Position numbers and translations under genes: made by a program. Source: Fidelibacterota bacterium (GTDB lineage: Bacteria; Fidelibacterota; Fidelibacteria; Fidelibacterales; Fidelibacteraceae). From it: DNA of 58,954 bases. Positions 44,763-53,800 of this stretch are shown piece after piece; positions within the stretch are counted from its first letter, which is position 1, and each line of letters starts with the position of its first letter. The notes beneath the pieces were generated by a model that saw nothing but the letters and a program-made list of their open reading frames with translations, was not told the origin of the DNA and searched no databases. The stretch is from the NCBI GenBank assembly GCA_028699915.1, contig JAQVTR010000006.1, forward strand, positions 1-58,954, read 5' to 3'.

Positions 44763-46169
44763 ATGAAATACAAGATAAAAGATATTGACTTAGCGCCCTT
44801 CGGGCATAAGGAGATCGAGCTGGCGGAAGCGGAGATGCCGGGCCTGAAGGCGCTGCGGGAAAAATATGCACCGCTGCAACCGCTAAAAAATACCCGCATT
44901 ACCGGTTCCCTGCACATGACCATCCAGACGGCGGTGCTGATTAAGACCCTCAAGGCGCTGGGCGCGGACCTGCGCTGGGCCAGCTGCAACATTTATTCCA
45001 CGCAGGACCATGCCGCCGCGGCAGTCGCCGACCTAGGTGTTCCGGTCTTTGCCTGGAAAGGAGAGACCCTGGAAGAATATTGGTGGAGCACCAAACAGGC
45101 GCTGCTGTTTGAAAATGAGACCGGTCCGGACGGCATTGTGGATGACGGCGGGGATGCGACGCTCTTCATCCACGAGGGCGTCCGCCTGGAAACGATCTAT
45201 GCACAAAGCGGCAGGATACCGCAAGCGGACAGTAAGAACAAAGAATTGCGCATTGTACAGGCACTGATCCTTGAAGATCTCACAACACACCCGCAGTGCT
45301 GGCGGAAGATCGCCGCTGCGGTCCGCGGGGTCAGCGAGGAGACTACCACCGGCGTCCACCGCCTATACCAGATGATGGAAAAAGGCGAACTGCTTTTCCC
45401 CGCATTCAATGTTAACGATTCGGTGACTAAATCCAAATTCGACAATCTCTACGGCTGCCGGGAATCGCTGGCGGACGGATTAAAGCGCGCCACCGATATC
45501 ATGATCGCCGGAAAAACGGCGGTGGTTTGCGGTTACGGCGACGTGGGAAAGGGTTGCGCACAGTCCATGCGTGGACTCGGCGCCCGGGTGATCGTAACCG
45601 AGATCGATCCCATTTGCGCGCTGCAGGCGGCAATGGAGGGATACGAGGTGCGGCGTATGGAGGACCTTGCTGCCCGCGGCGATATCTTTGTAACCGCAAC
45701 CGGGAATTGCGATGTAATTACCGTGGAACATATGCAGCAGATGAAGGACAAGGCCATTGTCTGCAATATCGGTCATTTTGACAACGAGATCCAGGTCGAT
45801 GCGCTGTATGCGCTGCCGGGTGTTGAAAAGATCAATATCAAACCCCAGGTGGACCAGATCCGCTTTCCGGACGGACACTCCATTATTCTCCTTTCGGAAG
45901 GTCGTCTGGTAAATCTCGGAAATGCCACCGGACACCCCTCTTTTGTAATGAGCAACTCCTTTTCCAATCAGGTGCTCGCACAGATCGAGATCCGGCGCCG
46001 GGACCTGGAGCGCAAAGTGTATACATTGCCCCGGGAGCTCGACGAGGAGGTGGCGCGCCTGCATCTGAAACATCTGGGCGTGGATCTTACCGTAATGACG
46101 CCGAAACAAACCGCTTACCTGGGCATACCGGTCAAAGGTCCCTTTAAATCGGACCAATACCGTTACTGA
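44763..46169 (+). CDS. ahcY: Adenosylhomocysteinase
   Basis: This 468-residue enzyme hydrolyses S-adenosylhomocysteine to adenosine and homocysteine and keeps the methyl cycle going. The motifs are [37 protein letters not shown], the NAD fold GYGDVGKG at 257-264, and the C-terminus PFKSDQYRY, which carries the Lys and Tyr that complete the NAD site of the neighbouring subunit. The ATG is one base after the upstream stop; an in-frame TTG at 44748 is less likely. A strong terminator follows. Confidence 0.97.
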   Translation: MKYKIKDIDLAPFGHKEIELAEAEMPGLKALREKYAPLQPLKNTRITGSLHMTIQTAVLIKTLKALGADLRWASCNIYSTQDHAAAAVADLGVPVFAWKGETLEEYWWSTKQALLFENETGPDGIVDDGGDATLFIHEGVRLETIYAQSGRIPQADSKNKELRIVQALILEDLTTHPQCWRKIAAAVRGVSEETTTGVHRLYQMMEKGELLFPAFNVNDSVTKSKFDNLYGCRESLADGLKRATDIMIAGKTAVVCGYGDVGKGCAQSMRGLGARVIVTEIDPICALQAAMEGYEVRRMEDLAARGDIFVTATGNCDVITVEHMQQMKDKAIVCNIGHFDNEIQVDALYALPGVEKINIKPQVDQIRFPDGHSIILLSEGRLVNLGNATGHPSFVMSNSFSNQVLAQIEIRRRDLERKVYTLPRELDEEVARLHLKHLGVDLTVMTPKQTAYLGIPVKGPFKSDQYRY

Positions 46170-46184
46170 GATCACATTTTTTCC

Positions 46185-46214
46185 AAAAAAGGAGAAAGTT
46201 GTTCTCCTTTTTTT
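46185..46214. terminator. Bidirectional Rho-independent terminator after ahcY
   Basis: A 12-bp stem (46185-46196 with 46202-46213) of A-run plus GGAGAA and its complement, 5-nt loop, T run on the + strand and equally on the minus strand. Confidence 0.9.
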
Positions 46215-46254
46215 GTTATAGTGCTATTTTTGGCACAATACGGGAAAGGAAGTC

Positions 46255-48447
46255 ATGCACGACATTTTTGCAGGATTGAACGATCGTCAGCGCGAAGCGG
46301 TGCTGGCCACGGAAGGTCCGGTCCTGATCTTTGCCGGCGCCGGATCCGGAAAGACCCGGGTGCTGACACGTAAGATCGCCTGGCTGCTGCAGCAGAAAAA
46401 AACGACCGCAAACCGCATTCTTGCCGTAACCTTTACCAACAAGGCCGCCAATGAAATGAAAGAGCGCGTCAACAAGCTGCTGGGACAGGTCAATTATGTC
46501 AATATCGGGACCTTTCATAGCATTGGCGCCCGTATCCTTCGCAGCGAAAGGGACAATCCGGAATTCCCCGCCGATTTTACGATCTACGATACCGGTGACA
46601 CGCGTGCGCTGATCACAAAATGTTTGAAGGATATGGATATCGATCCGAAAACCTTGCGTCCCTCCGCGATTTCGCATTATATCAGCCAGCAAAAACAGCA
46701 GATCCTCCGGCCGCAAAACGTCGGAAAAAAGGGTGGCAGCGATTACCTGCAGGAAAAACTGATGGAGATCTACGGGAATTACGAGACCTGCCTCCGGGAT
46801 AACAACGCCTGCGATTTTGACGATTTGCTGATGCGCCCCATTCTGCTTTTCCGCGCTTACCCCGCCGTTGCGGAAAAATACCGCCATCGCTGGGACTATG
46901 TGCTGGTGGATGAATATCAGGATACCAATCCGGCACAGTTTGAACTGCTGACCTTTTTCAGTGAAAAACATCACAATATTTGCGTGGTCGGTGACGACGA
47001 CCAATCCATCTACGGCTGGCGCGGTGCGGATATCCGCAATATCCTGGAATTTGAAAAGCATTTTCCGGATGCGCGCATCATCAAGCTCGAACAGAATTAC
47101 CGCAGCACTAAAACCATTATAGAAGCGGCTTCCGCCATGATCAAAGGCAACCGCGAAAGGGCCGATAAAAATCTCTGGACCGAAGCAGGCCAGGGGGAAA
47201 AGATCTTGCATAAAGTCTGCGAGAACGATTACGAGGAAGCCCACTATATTGCCGGCACGATCCTGCGATCCGGAATGGATCTCCGGGATGCCGCCATTCT
47301 TTATCGCACCAATGCCCAGTCGCGGCTCCTGGAAGAAGCCCTGCGCAACCGCGGTATCCGCTATGTGCTGGTGGGCGGCGTCAAATTCTATGAGCGAAAG
47401 GAGATCAAGGATATCCTGGCATATCTGAACGTACTGGTCAATCCCCGCGATACCGTCAATCTTAAACGCATTATTAACGTCCCGGGCCGCGGCATTGGCG
47501 ACACCAGCATTGCCAGGCTCGAGCGCTTTGCCGCAGAGACCCGCCGCACACTCTGGGAAAGCCTGCAGTATCCGCAGGAAGCCGGTCTGCACAAAAATGC
47601 CCGGCAGCAGCTCGGGGATTTTATGGCCATGATGCTGGAGCTGCAGTCGCAGTTGCAGTTACTGGGCTCTTCGGATCTTGCAATGGAAGTACTGGAAAAA
47701 AGCGGCATCAATGCGCTTTATGACAACGAAAAGGATCCCGAGCAGAAAGAGCGACGCCGCAATCTGGCGGAATTCATCAACGGTGTCGCCCAGTTTGAAA
47801 AATTTAATCCGGGCGCAACGATCAGCGATTTTTTGCACGACGTGTCCTTGCAGAGCGATATTGACCAGTGGGAGGACAGCTCGGATGCCGTGACACTGAT
47901 GACGGTCCACAGCGCAAAGGGACTTGAATTCCGGCAGGTATTCATTGCCGGCATGGAGGAAGGCCTCTTCCCTCTGGAGCGCACGCGGCTGGCGCCCAAA
48001 GAAATGGAAGAGGAGCGCCGGCTCTTTTATGTGGCGCTGACCCGGGCAAAAGAACGGGTCTTTATCACTTCGGCGGAACAGCGCATGCGTTACGGACAGC
48101 TCCTGGGTGCCGAAGTCTCCGAATTTATCTTTGAGATCCCCGCCCATTGTCTGAAGACCGAAAAGCCGGCAAAGCGCCGGCCGGAAAGGTATGGCGGGCG
48201 CAGCAGGGCTTTTACTGCCGGCAGCTTTCGCGCAGAAAAAGAGGAACGGCCAGGCGCCGCCGCTGAAACGCTGCGCCCTGCAGCTCCGGGGACTCTGAAG
48301 ATCGGCGACCGGGTCAAACACCTGATGTTTGGAAAAGGCAGGGTGCGCAGCGTGCTAAATACCGCCGGACAGGTCTTTTTGCATATTGATTTTGATAGCG
48401 GCGAACGCAAAACCATCGCAGAAAAATTTATCGAGAGAATAGGATGA
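46255..48447 (+). CDS. pcrA: UvrD/PcrA-type DNA helicase
   Basis: This 730-residue superfamily 1A helicase unwinds DNA in repair and removes proteins from DNA. Motif I is GAGSGKT at 28-34, motif II VDEYQDTN near 219-226, motif III GDDDQSIYGWRGA, motif IV QNYRS, motif V TVHSAKGLEF and motif VI LFYVALTRAKERV. The C-terminal about 50 residues form a PcrA-type Tudor-like domain (GDRVKHLMFGKGRVRSV, VHIDFDSG-like HIDFDSGERKTI), which favours PcrA over UvrD naming. GGAAAGGA precedes the ATG. It overlaps the next gene by ATGA. Confidence 0.95.
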   Translation: MHDIFAGLNDRQREAVLATEGPVLIFAGAGSGKTRVLTRKIAWLLQQKKTTANRILAVTFTNKAANEMKERVNKLLGQVNYVNIGTFHSIGARILRSERDNPEFPADFTIYDTGDTRALITKCLKDMDIDPKTLRPSAISHYISQQKQQILRPQNVGKKGGSDYLQEKLMEIYGNYETCLRDNNACDFDDLLMRPILLFRAYPAVAEKYRHRWDYVLVDEYQDTNPAQFELLTFFSEKHHNICVVGDDDQSIYGWRGADIRNILEFEKHFPDARIIKLEQNYRSTKTIIEAASAMIKGNRERADKNLWTEAGQGEKILHKVCENDYEEAHYIAGTILRSGMDLRDAAILYRTNAQSRLLEEALRNRGIRYVLVGGVKFYERKEIKDILAYLNVLVNPRDTVNLKRIINVPGRGIGDTSIARLERFAAETRRTLWESLQYPQEAGLHKNARQQLGDFMAMMLELQSQLQLLGSSDLAMEVLEKSGINALYDNEKDPEQKERRRNLAEFINGVAQFEKFNPGATISDFLHDVSLQSDIDQWEDSSDAVTLMTVHSAKGLEFRQVFIAGMEEGLFPLERTRLAPKEMEEERRLFYVALTRAKERVFITSAEQRMRYGQLLGAEVSEFIFEIPAHCLKTEKPAKRRPERYGGRSRAFTAGSFRAEKEERPGAAAETLRPAAPGTLKIGDRVKHLMFGKGRVRSVLNTAGQVFLHIDFDSGERKTIAEKFIERIG

Positions 48448-49118
48448 AAACAGAACTGATCGTTTACGATTTTGACGGTACCCTCTGCAATACCCTGCCG
48501 GACATTGCCGGAAGCATGAATATAATCCTGGAAGGGCAGGGATTGCCCCGCATTCCCGAACTTCGGGTCCGGGATTTTATTGGCAACGGCATCCTTAGTC
48601 TGGTGGAACGTTCGATTATTTTTGCCATGTCGCTGAGCGGGGGCGGGAACATCGCGCCCGAAGAAGTGCAGCGCATCGGAACGGAAATGGCGGAATATTA
48701 CCGCGGACACCTGGTGGACCGCTCCCATTTATACCCCGGGGTCAAAGAGGTGCTGAACTATTTTCGGGATATTCCGCAGGCAGTGGTATCCAACAAACCC
48801 GAAGCGATGCTACACGAGATGTTGAAGCATTTCGGGATCGAAGAAGAGATCCGTCTTGTTGTCGGCGGCGATAGCATTGAGGTCTGCAAACCCGATCCGG
48901 CAGTATGGCGCCATGTTGTGAATACCATGAAACTACAGGAACCTGTGAGAGGCTTAATGGTCGGCGACAGCCTGCCGGACCTGAAATTTGCCAAAGTCGC
49001 GGGCTTGACGCCCGTTCTGGTCAGCTATGGCTATAATGACGTAGCGCTGCTCCGGGAGGCCGGTGCCGGGATCGTGATCGATGATTTTCGGGAGCTGATA
49101 ACACTTTACGGATCCTGA
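48444..49118 (+). CDS. gph: HAD-family phosphatase, phosphoglycolate phosphatase-like
   Basis: This 224-residue protein has the HAD nucleophile motif YDFDGTLCNT (Asp at about 9 and 11), motif II VVSNKPE, and motifs III/IV CKPDPAVW and VGDSLPDLKFAKVAG, with a helical cap between motifs I and II. This layout fits the Gph/PGP group that clears 2-phosphoglycolate from oxidative DNA repair, which agrees with its position behind a repair helicase, but other small phosphate esters are possible. It overlaps the helicase gene by four bases. Confidence 0.88.
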   Translation: MKTELIVYDFDGTLCNTLPDIAGSMNIILEGQGLPRIPELRVRDFIGNGILSLVERSIIFAMSLSGGGNIAPEEVQRIGTEMAEYYRGHLVDRSHLYPGVKEVLNYFRDIPQAVVSNKPEAMLHEMLKHFGIEEEIRLVVGGDSIEVCKPDPAVWRHVVNTMKLQEPVRGLMVGDSLPDLKFAKVAGLTPVLVSYGYNDVALLREAGAGIVIDDFRELITLYGS

Positions 49119-49185
49119 AGCGGACGGATAGTATCCAAAAACGGCGCTCATCGCAGGGCGCTTGTTTATCTTTGCGGAGGGGGAA

Positions 49186-50136
49186 ATGAAAAAGATCATC
49201 TTGCTTGTTACCGCGATTTGCTGCTGTCTGGGGTCGGAACTGCGCCTGATGTTCTGGAATGTCGAAAATCTGTTTGATATCCGGGACGATCCTAAAACGC
49301 AGGACGGCGATTTTATGCCCGGCGGCGCAAAGCGCTTTACCTATCGTGCCTATGCGCTGAAATCCCGGCATACGGCGGAAGTGATCAATCATGTCAATCC
49401 GGACCTGCTGGCAATGGTCGAAGTGGAAAACCGGGAGGTGCTGGAAGATCTTGCGGACCAACTTTACCATTACAATGACTGGGAAATATGTATTAATGAA
49501 GGTCCGGATATCCGCGGAATTGAACCGGCGCTGATGTTTCGCAGGAAAAAATTTGCACTGGCCGGCTGCCGTTATTATTCGGTGTTCATTGAAGCGCGCG
49601 GCTACCACAGCAGGCCGCTTATGCGCGCGGATCTTGCCGTGACCGGTACGGAAGATACGCTGGTGCTGTTCATCATTCACTGGCCCTCCCGGCGCGGCGG
49701 GAAAGCCCTGACGGATCCCTACCGCCTTTACGCAGCATCGGTTCTGCATTCGGCTGTCCGGGAAGTCCGCAAAGAACACCCCGGCTATGCCATCCTGATG
49801 ACCGGCGATTTCAATGATGACGCTGCGGATACCTGCCTGCGTTATCTTGAAGAACATCCGGATATTCGCTATCTTGCAACAAAACGCCCCCGGCATGTTT
49901 TCGGAAGCTATTATTACGAAGGGGAGTGGGTGCAGTTCGATCATTTTTTAACTTCGGGCTTTGAAAATTCCGGCTTGGAGCTCCGTTCGGCTTCGCTGAT
50001 CGCGCCCTTCTGGATGCGGGAAATACCCGGTCAGGGCCCTTTGCGTTTCTATAAAGGAATGGAGATCAGCGGCGGCTACTCCGATCATTATCCGATTTGT
50101 CTAAAACTGGGTTTAAAACGGAAAATTATTGAATAA
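49186..50136 (+). CDS. Exported endonuclease/exonuclease/phosphatase (EEP) family protein
   Basis: This 316-residue protein has a short signal-like start (KKIILLVTAICCCLGS) and the EEP fold motifs: FWNVENLF (Asn25, with Glu27-Asn28 next), AMVEVENRE with the metal Glu, IIHWPSRRGG, TGDFNDDAAD and the C-terminal SDHYPI with the catalytic His. Related proteins are predicted extracellular nucleases or phosphodiesterases. The ATG at 49186 follows GGAGGGG (49177-49183); a TTG at 49162 would put the site inside the gene. The likely role is nucleic acid turnover outside the cytoplasm. Confidence 0.88.
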   Translation: MKKIILLVTAICCCLGSELRLMFWNVENLFDIRDDPKTQDGDFMPGGAKRFTYRAYALKSRHTAEVINHVNPDLLAMVEVENREVLEDLADQLYHYNDWEICINEGPDIRGIEPALMFRRKKFALAGCRYYSVFIEARGYHSRPLMRADLAVTGTEDTLVLFIIHWPSRRGGKALTDPYRLYAASVLHSAVREVRKEHPGYAILMTGDFNDDAADTCLRYLEEHPDIRYLATKRPRHVFGSYYYEGEWVQFDHFLTSGFENSGLELRSASLIAPFWMREIPGQGPLRFYKGMEISGGYSDHYPICLKLGLKRKIIE

Positions 50137-50157
50137 TCGATGACCGCGTGCTAAATT
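50129..50157 (+). promoter_or_regulatory. Possible promoter giving a nearly leaderless rdgB transcript
   Basis: TTGAAT (50129-50134), exactly 17 bp, TAAATT (50152-50157). The expected start is about 50164, one base before the ATG at 50165. No Shine-Dalgarno sequence is present before rdgB. Confidence 0.4.
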
Positions 50158-50164
50158 CCACACA

Positions 50165-50773
50165 ATGAAGAAAAAAAGTACCGCCACCATCGTTTTGGCA
50201 ACACATAACCGGGATAAGATCCGCGAGTTTAACGCGAAGCTCGGCAACCGCATTCAGCTTAAAACCCTGGACGATTTTCCCGATTTTCCCGAAGTGGCGG
50301 AGAATGGCGGCAGTATCCGGGAAAATGCCTATATTAAAGCCCGTGCCATTCACGCCCATACCGGCTTGCCGGCGGTTGCCGACGATACGGGACTGGAGGT
50401 TGATGCTCTTGACGGCGCCCCCGGCGTTTATTCCAGCCGCTTTGCGGGCGAAAACGCAAGCTACCGCGACAATGTGCAGCATCTTTTAAAACAAATGAAG
50501 GGCATTCCCCAGGAACAACGCAGCGCCCGCTTCCGTACAAGCATCGCCTACGTTGACAATCAGGAAGCCTGGGATGTCGAAGGCTTTGTGGAAGGCTGCA
50601 TATTAAAGGAAGTAAGAGGCGAGGGAGGTTTTGGATACGATCCGCTGTTCTTTTTTGAGCCGCTGCAAAAGACATTTTCCGAAATGGACCTGAAAGAAAA
50701 GAACCGGATCAGCCACCGCGGGAAAGCACTGGATGCTTTTATCCATACATTAAAGAACAAAAAACACCTGTAA
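50165..50773 (+). CDS. rdgB: XTP/dITP diphosphatase (RdgB/HAM1 family)
   Basis: This 202-residue enzyme removes non-canonical purine triphosphates from the nucleotide pool. Family motifs are IVLATHNRDKIREF at the N-terminus, ENAYIKARA, VADDTGLEVDALDGAPGVYS with the Asp metal ligands, SRFAGE, and GEGGFGYDPLFF followed by EKNRISHRGKA at the C-terminus. Length is normal. The start lacks a Shine-Dalgarno sequence. sprA begins about 40 nt downstream. Confidence 0.95.
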   Translation: MKKKSTATIVLATHNRDKIREFNAKLGNRIQLKTLDDFPDFPEVAENGGSIRENAYIKARAIHAHTGLPAVADDTGLEVDALDGAPGVYSSRFAGENASYRDNVQHLLKQMKGIPQEQRSARFRTSIAYVDNQEAWDVEGFVEGCILKEVRGEGGFGYDPLFFFEPLQKTFSEMDLKEKNRISHRGKALDAFIHTLKNKKHL

Positions 50774-50783
50774 TCAGGAGGAT

Positions 50784-50819
50784 ATGTCCGGACCATTTGT
50801 TAAGGCAGTTGATGTTTGA
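50784..50819 (+). CDS. Possible 11-codon leader ORF coupled to sprA
   Basis: AGGAGG (50776-50781) is followed by ATG at 50784 and an open frame encoding MSGPFVKAVDV that stops with TGA at 50817-50819. That TGA overlaps the TTG start of sprA at 50816 (TTGA), the usual geometry of translational coupling. The 2-nt gap between AGGAGG and ATG is short. An indel that split the true sprA start is the alternative. Confidence 0.4.
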   Translation: MSGPFVKAVDV

Positions 50820-53800
50820 CACAAAATGAGGCGCGTATTACAGCATTGAAGCAGCAGCGAAAATTCATCGCCGGTCTGGTCATTATCCTGATGCTTTCCC
50901 TTCTGATGGGAAACAGCAGCGATTTTACCCCGTCTTTTTCTTTCCGCTATTATATGCCGGGACTGCCGCAACCCTTTGTCTCGTCGCCCCGGGGTTTTAC
51001 CCGAGGCTATCACCAGCCCAATTTTCCCGTTAGCAGCAATTATCCGGATCTGCTGCCGGATATCCGGCTCCAGGAAAGCAACAGCCGATCCGGGGATTAT
51101 CTGATGGTTTACGAACAGATTGGCAATTCACGCATCGGCGTTCCCCGCTACATGAGCTATGACGAGTATTTTCAAAACCGCGTCCGCTTTAACCGCGAGC
51201 AGCTCTGGTACCGCAAGGTGGCAGTCACGGACAGCTCCTTTTATATCGATCCCGTTGCCGCCGCCCGTTCCGGGCAGTCCCTGGAGATCATCGGCGCGGA
51301 TATTGCGGGACAGCGGGTTTCCCTGCGCATACGCGGACTGATCTCCATTACCGGAAAATATAACCAGCAGAACAATTCCATTCTTGCTACCGGCAACATG
51401 GAAAACGAACAGAAGAATTTTCTGATGGATCAGACACAGCAGTTCACGATCGAAGGCACCATCGGAGACCGGATCACCATTTCCATTGACGAGGACAGCG
51501 AGCGCGACTTTGAATTTGAGAACGCGATCAAGATCGATTACAAAGGGAAAGAAGACGAGATCGTGCAAAGTGCGAATTTCGGGAATATCGGACTTTCTCT
51601 GCCCGGCACGCAGTTTGTGACCGGTTCGGCCTCTTCCAGCGGGCTGTTCGGCGGGAAGGCCAATATGAAATTGGGACCCATCAACGTAACGGCGATCGCT
51701 TCCTATGAAAAAAAAGACAGCAAAAAGAAATCCTGGGGCGGGGCTGCCGGCAGCGACGGCGGTTCCACCGTGCAGATCTACGATTATGAATATAAACGCA
51801 ACGTGTATTTCTTTGTAGACGAATCCTTCCGGAACGATATGTATCCCTACGATCTGCAGAGTGGAAAGTTTACCTATTCCGATATGGTCGAGGAATACGA
51901 TCTTTATATCAGTACGAACGAACGCGAAAACACCCGGATACGTGCCGTGGCCTTTGTGGATCTGGCTCCGGACGGAACACCCGTGCGCATTATTGAGCGT
52001 TCCGAAGAAGATGTGGCGGATTCCATCTTTTTCCGCAAACTAAAAAAACCGACCAGCGACCAGCCCGGCGAATATGAGATCAACCCCTACCAGGGATATG
52101 TACGACTGAACATCGGACTCAGCGACGACAATATTCTGGCCATCGCATACCGCACCAGCAACGGCAAGCGCTACGGTGATCTGAACAACGGGAAATACCT
52201 TAAGATCATCAAGGCGGAAAACCCGAAACCCAACTATAAAACCTGGGAGCTGGAGCTTAAGAACGTTTATGACCTCAAAGCAAGGAATATCGATGAGGAC
52301 GGTTTTGAGCTGAGGGTCTTTTACAACGGTTCCAATCAGCCGAAAGAATTCATGAACGGCATTCCCTATTTGCGCTATTTCGGTCTGGACAATTACGACC
52401 AGAACGGCGTACCGGGCAGTGACGGAAGGATTGATATCAAACCGCAGCAGCTGGTCGTGGACCTCCAGCGCGGAGAACTCTGGCTTCCCTATATCCAGCC
52501 CTTTCTTTCGCCGCCCGAGGGAGCGGCGATTGAAGGTATCTACAATGATACGCTTCGCTCACCGGATGATGCCGAACTTCCTTCCGTTCCGGAGATCTAC
52601 AACAGTTCTTACAACGATCCCGCAAGACTGGCCAGGAAATACTATATCGAAGCGCATTACGCCAATCGCAGCTCCACTATCGAACTTGGCGAAATGTTCA
52701 TTATCGAAGGCAGTGAAGAGATCCTGGTCAACGGAAAGAAAATGACCCGCGGCGTTGATTACGACATTGATTATTTTTCCGGCATCATTACGCTGAAAAG
52801 CGCAGAAGCGATGAACGCCAATGCGAAGATCGATATCAATTACGAAACGGAACAGCTGTTCGGCGGGATTGGCGAACAAAAACTAATGGCCGGTGCGCGT
52901 GCGGAATATCGCATCAACAGCAATGCATTTATCGGCGCAACCGCCATGTATTACAGCCGCAGCGTGCTGGATGATAAGAATGTGAACATCGGTGATGAAC
53001 CTTTTCAGAACTTTATCTGGGACGTGAACGCCGAGTTTGCCTTTGACCTCAACTGGCTGAACCGTGCCATGAATGCTTTGCCGCTGGTGCACATCAAAGA
53101 AGCCAGCAAAATCCGGATTAGCGGGGAAATTGCCCAGATCCTGCCCAATCCGAATACCATCGAGAATGCGGAGAGCGGAGATCTCGACGGCGTTGCCAAG
53201 CTTGATGATTTCGAGTCTGCAAGCCAGAAAACCCCGATGAATATCAGTTTCCAAAAATGGACCCATGCCAGCAAACCGGAAAATGACAATTTCGGGACGC
53301 AATATCCCGAACGCGGTTTTATGTTCTGGTACAATTATTTCCGGGTTGACAATAACGGAACCAAGATATTCGGTGTTTATACCAAAAATATCTGGCCCCA
53401 AAAAGAGGTTACCGAAACCGATCAGTATACCAATGTGTTAAGCGTGGTACTGGACCCGGAGATCAACGGTATTACCGGAAATCCCACACAGGTTGAGGCG
53501 CCCGGGGTTTGGGGAGGAATTATGCAGCCGGTCTATATGTACGATCAGAGTAAAAGCAAATATATCGAATTATGGGTCAAAGGCGACAAGGGACAGCTGC
53601 AGATCGATATCGGAGAGATCACCGAGGACTGGTACAATATCAATTATGACCCGAATATCCCATCCACGGAATACGGGGACGGGATCAAGCAGTATGAAGA
53701 CCGGAACGACAACGGTAACCTGGAGATCTCGACAAACTATAACGAAGACCTGGGCATCAACGGGCTTAGCGATGAGGAAGAACTGGCGCGCGGCTGGGAT

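Noticed and set aside
46231-46246. TGGCAC before the helicase gene as a sigma-54 site
   Set aside because: The second element (TTGC at the right distance) is missing; the sequence there is GGGAA.
46216-47592. A long minus-strand open frame (458 codons) opposite the helicase gene
   Set aside because: It mirrors the strongly conserved helicase motifs on the + strand and its translation shows no family signature or ribosome site. The same holds for long antisense frames at 7758-8930 and 39603-40928.
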